64,000 bases of DNA from Singulisphaera acidiphila DSM 18658 (GTDB lineage Bacteria; Planctomycetota; Planctomycetia; Isosphaerales; Isosphaeraceae): the NCBI RefSeq assembly GCF_000242455.2, contig NC_019892.1, positions 9,496,744-9,560,743 on the forward strand, given 5' to 3'. Both the position numbers and the translations under genes were made by a program. The notes under the pieces were generated by a model that saw only the letters and a program-made list of their open reading frames with translations, was not told where the DNA came from and ran no database searches. This document shows, piece by piece, positions 9,774 through 19,144 of the stretch; position 1 is the first letter of the stretch, and each line of letters begins with the position of its first letter.

Positions 9774-9808
9774 CCTGGGATCGCGGGCGACCCGCCCGCA
9801 GCCCCAGG
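9774..9808 (-). terminator. Hairpin between the kinase gene and the mini-WD40 gene
   Basis: CCTGGG...CCCAGG enclose an inner GCGGGC/GCCCGC stem. It sits just downstream of the kinase stop codon (9836) on the minus strand and may end or attenuate the sigma-kinase transcript. Confidence 0.45.
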
Positions 9809-9835
9809 AAAATCAAGCGAATCCAACAATCATGA

Positions 9836-11416
9836 TTACTTTTGAGGTTCGAGGCGGGATCGGCGCATGCGGTCGCGTACCCCCTGCTCTTCGCGCCTCA
9901 AGTCCTCAAGGAGACGGGCGACGTTCTGTCGGGTCTCCTCGTCGATCGCCCCCGCGCCGACGATCTCGGCGGTGCGCCGGACCTGGGCAAGAGCCTGCTC
10001 CCAGGTGCCAAGTTGGTCGGGTGGGATCCGCCGGGCCTGATCGCGGAACCAATCGGACTTGCGAAAGAGCGCGGCGACCGAGGCGATGGACTGCTCAGCG
10101 CGGGCCCGTCTCTCCCGTTCAGCGAGAACGGCGAACGTGAGCCCCATGATGACGGCGAGGCCAAGTGCCGAGGCGAGCACAGTGGTCCGCCGCCTCGCCT
10201 TCCGTTCGGCGACGGCCGTTGCCCGAGCCTCGGCCACGGCAATCTCAGCGGCTCGGGCACGGTCGCCGACCGACTCGAGGAAGGCGCTGACCTCGCGTGC
10301 CAAGACTCCTGCGTGACGAGGTCGAACGGTCAGTGAAGGGTCGAGACTGCGCCGGGCAATCCGAATCAGATCCCCCTCCGCACCGCAGGTATCGAGGCGG
10401 GCGAAGGCATCGTCAAGACAACCGGCCACCGCGTCTTCGAGGATCTGGGAACGGCTCCCGTGATAAGGGGGTTGACCGGTCATAATCTCGCAGAGGATTG
10501 CCCCCAAGGCAAAGACATCGGCCTGCTCGTCAACACCATCAGTATTCCCTTGTGCCTGTTCCGGGCTCATATAGGAAGGCGTACCGAGGATCGCCCCTGA
10601 CCGCGAGGGCAAGCCGCCGCCGGTCGTTCGTACGGTCGCCACTTGCGGCTCGTCGGTCGCCGCCGGCAGACCTTCGCCTGGTTGTCTCTCTTGACCTTGC
10701 CCGAGGACTTTGGACAGCCCCCAGTCGACCACCTGGACCTCACCAAAGGTGCCGACCATGATGTTCGACGGCTTGAGGTCGCGGTGGATCACGCCTCGGG
10801 CATGGGCGTAGGCGATGGTCTGGCAGACCTGCTCGAAAATCGCGAGGAAATGGCCGAGGTCGTGGGTCGGGGCGGACCGCTCATCCAACATGGCGGCGAG
10901 GGTCCGCCCTTTGACCAGCCGCATTGTAAAAAAAGGCCGCTGGCCGGCATCAAGCCCGAGTTCGTAGACGGGGAGGATGCCAGGGTGCTGGAGTTGGCCG
11001 CCAATCTGGGCTTCCTCAATGAACCGACGAACCAGCGCCGGGTTGTCGGCGTGACCCGGGTGGAGCACCTTCATCGCCACGTCGCGACCGAGGTCGGGGT
11101 CGCGGCCCTTGAGTACGACCCCCATCCCACCGCGTGCGATCTCGCCGAGGACCTGGTAACGCCCCTGCCCGCCCAAGGTGAGAGACTCCTCTCCTGTCCC
11201 GACCAGGGGAGCCGGCGCGTCCGTCTCGTCGCGCAGCAAGACCCGCGACGTAATGCCCGTGGAAGGCCGAAGGGCCTCCAAGACGCCTTCGCCACATCGA
11301 TTTTCCATGGCCAACGACGTGGGGGGGCCGAAGGCCGCCCGCAAGGCCGCATCGTTGGGGAGACCATCGTGATCGTCGCCCTCCGAGGGGCGGCTGGGAA
11401 CGTCGGCGTCGTTCAT
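9836..11416 (-). CDS. Membrane-anchored Ser/Thr protein kinase (Hanks type)
   Basis: This 526-residue kinase should phosphorylate Ser/Thr on partner proteins at the inner membrane face. The kinase domain spans about residues 86-360. It has a glycine loop GEIARGGMGVV (91-101), the ATP lysine K116 (VAMKVL), catalytic HRDLKPSN with D213, metal-binding DWG (D231-G233, the usual planctomycete variant of DFG), and GTPSYMSPE. One transmembrane helix lies at about 412-435 (ASALGLAVIMGLTFAVLAE), and a short Arg/Glu-rich tail follows. There is no C-terminal WD40 or PASTA sensor; a secreted WD40 protein is encoded divergently nearby. The gene lies 150 bp downstream of the ECF sigma factor on the same strand, an arrangement typical of planctomycete kinase-linked ECF factors, so the kinase probably controls that sigma factor. 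Confidence 0.93.
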   Translation of the reverse strand: MNDADVPSRPSEGDDHDGLPNDAALRAAFGPPTSLAMENRCGEGVLEALRPSTGITSRVLLRDETDAPAPLVGTGEESLTLGGQGRYQVLGEIARGGMGVVLKGRDPDLGRDVAMKVLHPGHADNPALVRRFIEEAQIGGQLQHPGILPVYELGLDAGQRPFFTMRLVKGRTLAAMLDERSAPTHDLGHFLAIFEQVCQTIAYAHARGVIHRDLKPSNIMVGTFGEVQVVDWGLSKVLGQGQERQPGEGLPAATDEPQVATVRTTGGGLPSRSGAILGTPSYMSPEQAQGNTDGVDEQADVFALGAILCEIMTGQPPYHGSRSQILEDAVAGCLDDAFARLDTCGAEGDLIRIARRSLDPSLTVRPRHAGVLAREVSAFLESVGDRARAAEIAVAEARATAVAERKARRRTTVLASALGLAVIMGLTFAVLAERERRARAEQSIASVAALFRKSDWFRDQARRIPPDQLGTWEQALAQVRRTAEIVGAGAIDEETRQNVARLLEDLRREEQGVRDRMRRSRLEPQK

Positions 11417-11566
11417 GTGTCTGGGCCCTCGCGATTCTTCCTCTCAATCCTGGTTCATCGCTCGGGCCGTTTTCGCGCACGATTTTTTGAAGAACTGCTT
11501 GGAGGGCACGGCCCACCTTACAACCAGACTCTTACATCACAAGCCAAACACTTCATAAAAAACCCA

Positions 11567-12253
11567 TTACTCAAGCAGCGAGAGGAGCTGCGCACACTCG
11601 CGGTCGACATCCTCGGGTGCCCCAGGATGGTGGAGGGCGACCACTTGTTCCAGGGCCGACCGGAATTCTTGACGGGCCCGCGCATACTCGTGGTGGAGGG
11701 ACGGGGTATCGACGCCCCAGAGCTGGGCGATCTCGCGGATCGGCATCTCTTCGTGAAAGCGGAGCCTGAGCAACTCGACGCGTCTGAGCGCCGCCTCGCC
11801 GCGTTGCGCCGCTAGTTCCGATTGCCGCTCGGCCGCCTCGCGCATGACGGCCTTAGCCCAGGCCCGGTCGAAGACCCGCGAGAGCGCGTCCTCACTCCCC
11901 GCAATGCCCTGAAGGTCGATCGGGGCTTGCGACTCCCGAGCGTGCTGTCGCGCCTGCCGCGTCTCGACGCGCATGGCCACGTTGCGCACCGCGCCGTAGA
12001 GAAAGGCACGAAACCCTCCGGGGCGATCGGCCCGCGCACGATCGAGCAGGCCACCATCCCTGAGGCATTCGACGAGGACATCCTGAACGGCATCGTCAAG
12101 CTCTCCGAGCCGCTTGAACGAGCCCCGCCACCGCGCGGCCAGGTAGGCCCTCACCACCGGCGTATACCGAATCGCGAATTCCGTCCGGGACGCCTCGCCC
12201 CCGGCGGCAGCGTCTCGCAACAGCGTCCAGCAAGTTGACAAGTGATGAGCCAC
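11567..12253 (-). CDS. ECF-type RNA polymerase sigma factor (kinase-linked)
   Basis: This 228-residue sigma-70 family factor directs RNA polymerase to a dedicated promoter set. Region 2 (about residues 25-95) contains FAIRYTPVVRAYLAARW and DDAVQDVLVECLRDGG. Region 4 (about 150-205) has LLRLRFHEEMPIREIAQLWG followed by a recognition-helix segment, LHHEYARARQEF. Translation probably starts at GTG 12253. The kinase gene follows in the same direction after 150 bp, with no anti-sigma factor visible, so phosphorylation is the likely switch (inference from the known association of such sigma factors with Ser/Thr kinases in planctomycetes). The WD40 gene at 12600 is divergent from it across a roughly 350-bp region that should hold both promoters. 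Confidence 0.88.
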   Translation of the reverse strand: MAHHLSTCWTLLRDAAAGGEASRTEFAIRYTPVVRAYLAARWRGSFKRLGELDDAVQDVLVECLRDGGLLDRARADRPGGFRAFLYGAVRNVAMRVETRQARQHARESQAPIDLQGIAGSEDALSRVFDRAWAKAVMREAAERQSELAAQRGEAALRRVELLRLRFHEEMPIREIAQLWGVDTPSLHHEYARARQEFRSALEQVVALHHPGAPEDVDRECAQLLSLLE

Positions 12254-12599
12254 GATGCTCGTCCCATCGGGTTAGACCGATCGGCCATGTCTGCCGTTGC
12301 CCCACAAGGCGGCTGATCCAAAAAGGGTTCGTCAACATGTGAGTCAGAGAGGATCGCTGACATCGACCCTTCATCAACATCTAACATCCCGCAGTTTGCA
12401 AAGCAAAAGAGTTTCCCCTTGCACAATTCGCCGGGAGTGAGCGGGACGATTCGCGCCGTTGCCGGGAAGCATTGTCCGCGAAAACGGCCCGATCGGTGAA
12501 CCAGGAGCGCGGGCAGAAGATTCGTCAGGGCTGGGTGCCAAGAGCACCCCGGCCGCCCCTGAACGATTCGCCCACGTCCCCGGTACCAGGAGTGAACTC
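12254..12599. other. Divergent intergenic region between sigma factor and WD40 genes
   Basis: This 346-bp region separates two divergent starts and should hold both promoters. I see AGGAG just before the WD40 ATG at 12600 but no operator or promoter motif that I can name confidently. Confidence 0.4.
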
Positions 12600-14858
12600 A
12601 TGCGTCCCAGAGACTTTTGTCTGTCGATGGCCCTCGGCCTGATCGCATTCGGCGGTGGCTCGTACGGTGCCCCGCCCCCTTCGGCCCCTCTCTCCCTGGT
12701 CCTCCAGGCCGCCCCGGAGGCCTCGGTGACCTCGGTCGCCGTCTCACCTGACGGGTCGCTCGTCGCCGTCGACAGCTTCGACGGGCGGGTCCGCATCCAC
12801 GACGCGAAGACCGGCGCCTTACTTCGGGCGATCGACGCGGGGGGGGGTCGCGGAGTCGCATTTGCGCCCGATGGCCGGAGTCTCGCGTGTGCGGGTTACC
12901 ACATGGACAAGCTCGTCAGCACCTTCGACGTACGGTCCGGCAAGCGTCTCCGAAAGCTCACCGGGCACACCGAGATCGAGACCTACGCCATCGCCTTCTC
13001 CCCCGACGGCAAGTGGCTCGCCTCGGCCGGCACGGACAAACAGATCCTGGTGTGGGAACTCGCCTCCGGGAGGCTCAGACACCAACTCACGGACCAGCCG
13101 CTCCCGGTCACCGCCCTCACCTTCTCGCCCGACAGTGCGACCCTCGCCAGCGGCGGTGGCGATCAGACAGTCCGGCTCTGGGACATGACGTCCGGCCACT
13201 TGCGGCGGTCCCTCGAAGGCCATTGCGACTGGGTCGTCTCCCTCGCCTTCGCGCCGGATGGAAAGACGATCGCCAACGGAAGTTGCGATTGGGCCTACCA
13301 CCGCGGTCGCGATCCCTCCTATTTCACGGGCCGGGACCCGGGTTGCAACAGCCAGTGGAAACTCTGGGACGCCGCCACCGGGCAGCTCAAGCGAACCGTG
13401 ACCGAGCCGGGACGCCTGCTCTCCCTGGCCCTGGCACCCGACGGCCTGGCGCTCGCTTGCGGGATCGGGAACGACGTCCGGTGGCACGATCTGCGGACCG
13501 AGACTCCGGGCCGAGTCGTGACGAGCCACGACGGCCCCGTCACCTCCGTCGCTTTCTCGCGCGACGGCCGAGCGCTCATCAGCGGCAGCCACGACCAGAC
13601 GGTCCAGCGTACCAGTCTGCCGGATGGCAAGGTGGACTGGCGCTTGCCCGGCCACCAGGAGCAGGTGAACTCGGTCGCGCTCTCGAAGGACGGCTCGCTC
13701 ATCGCCACGGGCAGCAGCGACATCCGCTACGCCTTGCGCGTGTTCAAGGCGGGGGCCAAGGGACTCGGGCCGGGGGCGGTCCGGCTCTGGGACGCGCGGA
13801 CGGGCCGCTTGCTCCGCCGTCTGGGCGATCCCACCGAGCAAGTCATGGCGGTCGCCCTCTCGCCCGACGGGCGCCGAGTCGCCAGCGGCGGGGGGAATCC
13901 CGGCGACTCAGGGTCCGTCCACCTCTGGGACACCATGACCGGGGCACCGGCCTGGTCCTTGAAGGACCACACAGCCGAGGTGCAGGCAATCGCTTTCACG
14001 CCCGATGGGGCCTCGCTCGCCACGGCAGACGCCGACGGCCTGATCAAGCTTCGCGATCCCGAGACCGGCTCCGTGGTACGGACTCTGGACGGTCATGAGG
14101 GCGGAGCAACGTCCATCGCCTTCTCTGCCGACGGAACGCTCCTCGTCTGCGGTGAAGGCCATGGAGGAACGCGCCTCTGGGACGCGCGGACGGGCCGGCT
14201 GCTTCGGACCTGCAAGGCCGCCGGATCGCAGGCGGGGACCGTCACGAATGATCGAATGATTACGTCCATTGCCCTCAGTCCGGACGGCCGGACGCTCGCG
14301 GCGTGCCCAGCCAGCATGGGCAACACCTTCGGCGAGCCGGTGAGGTTCTGGGACACTCGGACGGGTGTGCTCAAGCCGGAATTCGCCGACCAGCAAGTCC
14401 GGGGCCGACCCATCGCCCTTTCGCCCGACGGCGCAATCCTGGCCACGGGCGGCAAATCCATCGTGCTCTGGGAAGTGCGGACCGGAAAACGGCTCTCCGA
14501 GCTCGTCGGCCATTTCAAGAAGACCCAATCGATCACCTTCTCAGCGGACGGACGGCTCCTGGTCAGTGGCGGCAGCTATGGAACCACGAATGTCTGGGAG
14601 GTCGCGACCGGCCGGCTCCTGGTCACACTCTTTGCGTTCCCCGAAAGCCAGGGCCAGGGGGACACGGTCGCGGAGGATTGGCTGGCGTACAACCCCGACG
14701 GATTCTACACCGGCTCGCCCAACATCGAGCGATACCTCGCGTGGCGGGTCGGCGACGAGTTCCAGACACCCGAGGCCCTGGGGCCGCAACTCCACCGCCC
14801 GGATCGGATCGAGGCCGCCCTGAAACGCCCACTGCGGAAACCGGTCTCGCCTCAGTGA
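12600..14858 (+). CDS. Secreted WD40-repeat beta-propeller protein
   Basis: The 752-residue product has an N-terminal signal peptide (MRPRDFCLSMALGLIAFGGGSYG). About a dozen WD40-type blades follow, each with a form of VTSVAFSPDG, the LASGG turn and VRLWD; clear examples are VTALTFSPDSATLASGGG, VRLWDMTSG and VHLWDTMTG. The last about 60 residues form a non-propeller tail (PDGFYTGSPNIERYLAWRVGD, LGPQLHRPDRI) that the small minus-strand gene at 9406-9741 shares. ATG 12600 with AGGAG upstream is chosen over an ATG at 12459 because it begins the signal peptide. WD40 propellers usually act as protein-interaction platforms. Divergence from the sigma/kinase pair suggests a role in the same signalling unit, but this is inference. 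Confidence 0.9.
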   Translation: MRPRDFCLSMALGLIAFGGGSYGAPPPSAPLSLVLQAAPEASVTSVAVSPDGSLVAVDSFDGRVRIHDAKTGALLRAIDAGGGRGVAFAPDGRSLACAGYHMDKLVSTFDVRSGKRLRKLTGHTEIETYAIAFSPDGKWLASAGTDKQILVWELASGRLRHQLTDQPLPVTALTFSPDSATLASGGGDQTVRLWDMTSGHLRRSLEGHCDWVVSLAFAPDGKTIANGSCDWAYHRGRDPSYFTGRDPGCNSQWKLWDAATGQLKRTVTEPGRLLSLALAPDGLALACGIGNDVRWHDLRTETPGRVVTSHDGPVTSVAFSRDGRALISGSHDQTVQRTSLPDGKVDWRLPGHQEQVNSVALSKDGSLIATGSSDIRYALRVFKAGAKGLGPGAVRLWDARTGRLLRRLGDPTEQVMAVALSPDGRRVASGGGNPGDSGSVHLWDTMTGAPAWSLKDHTAEVQAIAFTPDGASLATADADGLIKLRDPETGSVVRTLDGHEGGATSIAFSADGTLLVCGEGHGGTRLWDARTGRLLRTCKAAGSQAGTVTNDRMITSIALSPDGRTLAACPASMGNTFGEPVRFWDTRTGVLKPEFADQQVRGRPIALSPDGAILATGGKSIVLWEVRTGKRLSELVGHFKKTQSITFSADGRLLVSGGSYGTTNVWEVATGRLLVTLFAFPESQGQGDTVAEDWLAYNPDGFYTGSPNIERYLAWRVGDEFQTPEALGPQLHRPDRIEAALKRPLRKPVSPQ

Positions 14859-14934
14859 AACTCGTCAGAAGTGCCTCAATGGCTTCCCATCAGGCCGAAG
14901 AATCGGGCGATAATCTCCGCATGTCCGGACTATA

Positions 14935-14963
14935 TGGGGGAGGCCATCACAGGGCCTCCCCCA
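14935..14963 (+). terminator. Terminator hairpin after the WD40 gene
   Basis: A perfect 11-bp stem TGGGGGAGGCC / GGCCTCCCCCA has a 7-nt loop and lies about 75 bp after the WD40 stop. No T-tract follows. Confidence 0.55.
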
Positions 14964-15449
14964 GTACAGATCACTATGAGAAAATGCCAACCCTGGAAGG
15001 CGTGCCTACCGGGTGGCCTTGGGCCGAATTCCGAAAGAGGCTATAGGCGCAAGGAGATGCGGCATAGCTTCATGACATTCTCCCCTCTTCCTGAAATGCC
15101 CCTTGCGGCACGGACTTGCGGAAGATCGCTAACGCTTTGAAGAAAAGCTGTATGAAACCGAAAGCTGCTTGGCAATAGATGAGGAAGCCGGGAACACGGC
15201 CTGCATCGGACCGAGGCAGGAACAACAGCATCCAGCGCGGTCGCCGCCGCGCGACCGTGCCGTCGCTACCGACAGCAAGTCCATCGCAAAATGCATTTCG
15301 ACGCGTCTCCGGACAGCGGCACGAGCTCACGCAGCCCGGCGAATCCCCGGGTCGAGAGGTGAATCGCTTCCATTCCGCGCGTGGGGACGAGACATGGCCT
15401 CGGCATCGCATCTTTACAAGGTCTTCCATTCGCCATGGAGTCGAAACGC
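14964..15449. other. Intergenic region with no recognised gene
   Basis: About 490 bp between the WD40 terminator and the thioredoxin-esterase start. Short frames exist on both strands, but none has a recognisable domain or a convincing ribosome-binding site. The promoter for the downstream gene is presumably here. Confidence 0.4.
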
Positions 15450-17522
15450 ATGATGGCTTGCTTGAACGATCGACGTCGCGGCCTAGCCGTTGGCCTGCTG
15501 GTACCGGCCTTCGTCTCGGCGACCGCTCTTTCTCTCTGGGCGCAACATCCCCCCGACATTCGCGAGTACTGGTCAATCCAAGCGGAGTGGAGTGGCCTCC
15601 CTCGCGGGGCGGATGAGGCGACGACGGATCGCCTCGCAGCTCGTTGCCTCGAGCTGGCCCGGAAGCATCCCGGCTCGGCCGGAGGGCTATCGGCCCTCCT
15701 CGTTGCGAGCGGCCGCGCCGCGAACACACCGACGGGCAAGCAAGCCGGCGAACTGTTGGTCGAGCAGATCGCCACCGCGGACATCGGCAATATCACCTCC
15801 GCATTCGAGCGAGCCAGCACCCGGCCTCGTTCCCTTCAAGAGCTGCCCTCAGCTCTCTTGCGCAAAGCGCGACAGCACCCGGATCACCCCAAGACGCCGC
15901 AACTGATTGCCACGGTCTGCGTGCTGACCAACAAGCCCGACGGGGGCAGGCCCCCGGCCTTCTACTGCGAGGCTGCCGACCTCATCGCCGAGAGGTACGC
16001 CGCAAGCCCGCACATCGGCCACTTCTGCGAGAGCCTGGGCGGATCCGCTGCTGAAAGTCTGCCATGGTCCGGCCGATTCGAGCGGCACCTGCGGGCGATC
16101 CTCCGCGTGAATCAAGATCGCTGGGTGCGGTGCGCAGCCCAGATGGCGCTGGCGGTCACCGTCCAGACCTCCGGGGAAGAACGTCAGCCTGAAGCAGAAA
16201 CATTATATGAGCAGTTTTGCAGAGAATTCGACGGCAAGCACCGCTACCGGCAACAGAACTTGGAAGAGCAGCTCGTCTTCGAAGCCAGGCGACACCTGGC
16301 CGAGCTGCGGTCCCGCGCCATCGGCATGCCCGCGCCCGAGCTCTCCGGCGTCGATCTGGACGACCGCCCGATCGGCCTGGACGACTTCCACGGCCGGGTG
16401 GTGCTCCTGAACTTCTGGGGCACCTGGTGCTACCCGTGCATGAAGCTGATCCCCCACGAGAAGGCTCTGGTCGAGTCCCTCCGGGGTCGGCCGTTCGACG
16501 TGATCGGCGTGAACTGCGACGAGGACATCGCCAAGGCTCGAGAGGTGGCGAAGCAGAAGGGGATGACCTGGCGTTCCTTCCGCGATCAGGTCGACGACCA
16601 GAGGACGATCACAAAAGATTGGAAGATCATCGGCTACCCGGCACTCTACCTCATCGACCACCACGGGATCATCCGCAAGAAGTGGTTCGGCGCCCCGCCG
16701 GCGGACGAGCTCTCGCATGCCGTCTGCGTGCTGGTCGACGCAGCCCAACGGAATGTCCCCGCGGACGCGATGCGCCCCGTGACCGCGAAGCTCCTGTCCC
16801 CGACGGCCGACGCGAGCGCTGCCCCCGTGGGTGTACCAGCATCCGCTTCGACGTCCTCCGGCTTTGTTGACAAGGTGTACCGCGCCCAGGACGGCTCCGA
16901 GTCGAAGTATGCGGTCTTCGTCCCGAAGGGCTACGACGGCACGAAGGCCGTCCCGGCCATCCTCTCGCTACACGGGGCGGGTTCGCGGGGCTCGGACGGC
17001 AAGAGGCACCTCGAGCACGGCCTGGCCAAGGCGATCCGCGGCAAAGCCGACAGCTTCCCCTTCCTGGTGATCTTCCCCCAGGCACGCGAAGGAGAGGGCT
17101 GGACGGCCGAGTCTGCGGGCGGGCAACGCGCCCTGGCCATCCTCGACCGGGTGCAGGCGGACTACCGCATCGACGCGGATCGCATCGCGCTCACGGGCGT
17201 ATCGATGGGAGGCCAGGGGACGTGGAGCCTGGCGGCGGCGGATCCGAAGCGATGGTCAGCCATCGTCCCCATGTGCCACGGCGGCAACACAAAGACGGCG
17301 CCCCGGCTGCGAGACCTGCCGTGCTGGTGCTTCCACGGTGACGCCGACAAGATGATCTCGTTCCAACAATCCCGGGAGATGGTCCAGGCCATCAAGGACG
17401 CCGGTGGGCACCCACTGTATCAGGAGTTCCCCGGCGTGGGTCACGACGACTGTACGGACCGGGCTTATTCTCTGCCCGACTTGTTTGAATGGACGCTGAT
17501 CCAGGATCGAACCAAGAGGTAG
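15450..17522 (+). CDS. TlpA-like thioredoxin fused to a serine esterase/prolyl-oligopeptidase-like hydrolase
   Basis: This is a 690-residue envelope protein. The start at ATG 15450 (MMACLNDRRRGLAVGLLVP) has GGAG nine bases upstream and opens an export signal ending near SLWAQ. Residues about 30-285 are an unrecognised helical region. A TlpA/AhpC-TSA-like thioredoxin domain spans about 290-425, with the redox motif WCYPC (C327, C330) and a cis-Pro segment IIGYPALYLID. An alpha/beta hydrolase of the dienelactone-hydrolase/PHB-depolymerase type spans about 475-690: LSLHGAGSRG (oxyanion), nucleophile elbow GVSMGG (S585), acid D631 or D633 in HGDADK, and H665 in GVGHDD. Both active sites look intact. 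The substrate of the esterase is unknown. The ECF/TIGR03067 gene follows 125 bp downstream. Confidence 0.85.
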   Translation: MMACLNDRRRGLAVGLLVPAFVSATALSLWAQHPPDIREYWSIQAEWSGLPRGADEATTDRLAARCLELARKHPGSAGGLSALLVASGRAANTPTGKQAGELLVEQIATADIGNITSAFERASTRPRSLQELPSALLRKARQHPDHPKTPQLIATVCVLTNKPDGGRPPAFYCEAADLIAERYAASPHIGHFCESLGGSAAESLPWSGRFERHLRAILRVNQDRWVRCAAQMALAVTVQTSGEERQPEAETLYEQFCREFDGKHRYRQQNLEEQLVFEARRHLAELRSRAIGMPAPELSGVDLDDRPIGLDDFHGRVVLLNFWGTWCYPCMKLIPHEKALVESLRGRPFDVIGVNCDEDIAKAREVAKQKGMTWRSFRDQVDDQRTITKDWKIIGYPALYLIDHHGIIRKKWFGAPPADELSHAVCVLVDAAQRNVPADAMRPVTAKLLSPTADASAAPVGVPASASTSSGFVDKVYRAQDGSESKYAVFVPKGYDGTKAVPAILSLHGAGSRGSDGKRHLEHGLAKAIRGKADSFPFLVIFPQAREGEGWTAESAGGQRALAILDRVQADYRIDADRIALTGVSMGGQGTWSLAAADPKRWSAIVPMCHGGNTKTAPRLRDLPCWCFHGDADKMISFQQSREMVQAIKDAGGHPLYQEFPGVGHDDCTDRAYSLPDLFEWTLIQDRTKR

Positions 17523-17647
17523 GCAAGCGGGATGCTCCGATCGAGGACGTCTCGCACAAAACGACGGCCCGTCCTTCCGCATGCAAAAAAACCGGAGTAA
17601 CCGGGCCCGAAGCGGGTTAGGACCAGCACGATCGCCTGGAGGGAGAC

Positions 17648-19144
17648 TTGAAGAAGACCAGCGGCAAGAGTGCGTTGGGCCGTGACTTTCCACCGCCCCT
17701 GGAGTTGGGAACCGCGGCCGAGCTCTCGGACGGGCATCTCCTGGATCGTTTCGTCGCCCAGCGAGAGGAACCCGTGTTCGAGGCGATCGTGCTCCGCCAC
17801 GGCCCGATGGTGTGGGGCGTGTGCCGGCGAGTCCTCCGGGACCATCACGACGCTGAGGACGCCTTGCAGGCCACATTCCTGATCCTGGCACGGAAGGCCG
17901 CATCCATCCAGCCGCGGGAGAAGCTCGGCAACTGGCTCTACGGAGTGGCGTATCTCACGGCGAAGAAGGCGATGGCAAGCAGGGCAAGGAGGCGCGCGCT
18001 CGACGGCAAGGCGAGGGAGGCCAAAGCATGGGAGAACAAGGTGCTCGATCCCCCCCACCCCGGAGCGGACCCGGGAGATCCGCTCGACGAGCTCCTGCCC
18101 AAGCTCGACCGCGAGTTGAGCCGTCTGCCCGGCAAATACCGGGCTCCGGTCGTCCTGTGCGAACTCGAGGGGAAGACCCACAAGGAGGCGGCCGAGCAGC
18201 TCGGCTGGCCGATCGGCACCGTGTCGGGCCGGTTGTCGAGAGCGAGGGGCATCCTGGCAAAGAAGCTGTCGTGTCCGGGGGCGGCGCTCCCGGCCGGATC
18301 CCTGGCGGCGCTGCTAGCTCGGGACGTCTCGGCGGCGAATGTACCCGCCGAGTTGGTCGGTTCCACGGCGCATGCCGCATGCCTGGTCTCGGCCGGTCAT
18401 GCGACTGCCGCGAGCGTGATTTCTGCGGAAGTCGCAACCCTTTCGGCGGAGGTCCTGAAGACGATGTTCCTATCCAAGATTGCTATGTCGAGCCTGCTGG
18501 TCGGCCTGGTCGGCCTCGGCGGGACGGGGATTTACTACGGCGTCCAATCCGCGAGTGGAGACACTGCGCCCAAAACTCAGACCGCGCAGGCGGCTCCCGC
18601 AGTCGTAGCGGGACCGGGCACCAACTGGCCCGTGGACGATGTGCCTGAAGAGACGAGGAAGGCCGAGCCGGCGAAGGATCAAAGGCCCTCGACTCCCGCC
18701 GTTCCCGCGGCCAACCCTGCCGCAGATGACACAGCGAAACTGCAAGGGACGTGGAATGCGGTCCAGATCGAATCCAACGGCAAAACCTTGGGCAAGGACG
18801 CGGTCGGAGTCCGGGACATGCAGTTCATCATCGAGGGCGATCAGCTCACGATCCCGGGCGTCGAGGCGGGGAGTCAAGGACGCGCCGGCTCGGGCGGACC
18901 CGCGAGGAGGAAAAGATTTGCGCTGGACCCAGCCAAGACGCCCAAGGCGATCGATCTCACCTCGCTCGACGGGCGCGAGAAGGGCGAGACGGCCGCCTGC
19001 ATCTACAAGATCGAGGACGGCCGGCTCACCATCGCCTTAGCACCCGCCGAGCACCCCGAAGCACGACCCGAAGACTTCAAGACCGCGGCCGGCGATGGCA
19101 TCTTGGTCATTACGCTTGAACACGCAAATATCAAGAAAAACTAA
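17648..19144 (+). CDS. Membrane-spanning ECF sigma factor with extracytoplasmic TIGR03067 domain
   Basis: The 498-residue product starts at TTG 17648 just after a strong GGAGGGAG. Sigma region 2 lies at about residues 40-95 (FEAIVLRHGPMVWGVCRRVL, DAEDALQATFLILARKA). Region 4 lies at about 155-205 (LPGKYRAPVVLCELEGKTH, EAAEQLGWPIGTVSGRLSRA). An Ala-rich linker leads to one hydrophobic helix (MSSLLVGLVGLGGTGIYYGV, about 280-300) and a Pro/Ala linker. The C-terminal TIGR03067 domain (about 363-498: AKLQGTWNAVQIE, MQFIIEGDQLTI, CIYKIEDGRLTIAL) would then be outside the cytoplasm. This layout implies a sigma factor tethered to the membrane and linked to an external sensor. How it would be released is not visible. 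It could form a transcription unit with the thioredoxin-esterase gene. Confidence 0.88.
   Translation: MKKTSGKSALGRDFPPPLELGTAAELSDGHLLDRFVAQREEPVFEAIVLRHGPMVWGVCRRVLRDHHDAEDALQATFLILARKAASIQPREKLGNWLYGVAYLTAKKAMASRARRRALDGKAREAKAWENKVLDPPHPGADPGDPLDELLPKLDRELSRLPGKYRAPVVLCELEGKTHKEAAEQLGWPIGTVSGRLSRARGILAKKLSCPGAALPAGSLAALLARDVSAANVPAELVGSTAHAACLVSAGHATAASVISAEVATLSAEVLKTMFLSKIAMSSLLVGLVGLGGTGIYYGVQSASGDTAPKTQTAQAAPAVVAGPGTNWPVDDVPEETRKAEPAKDQRPSTPAVPAANPAADDTAKLQGTWNAVQIESNGKTLGKDAVGVRDMQFIIEGDQLTIPGVEAGSQGRAGSGGPARRKRFALDPAKTPKAIDLTSLDGREKGETAACIYKIEDGRLTIALAPAEHPEARPEDFKTAAGDGILVITLEHANIKKN

Noticed and set aside
10643..11815. A 390-codon plus-strand frame spanning the kinase and sigma gene
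   Set aside because: It crosses two genes on the other strand, each with complete family motifs, and has no domain of its own.
14964..15434. A gene between the WD40 and thioredoxin-esterase genes
   Set aside because: Only short overlapping frames on both strands, none with a recognisable motif or ribosome-binding site.
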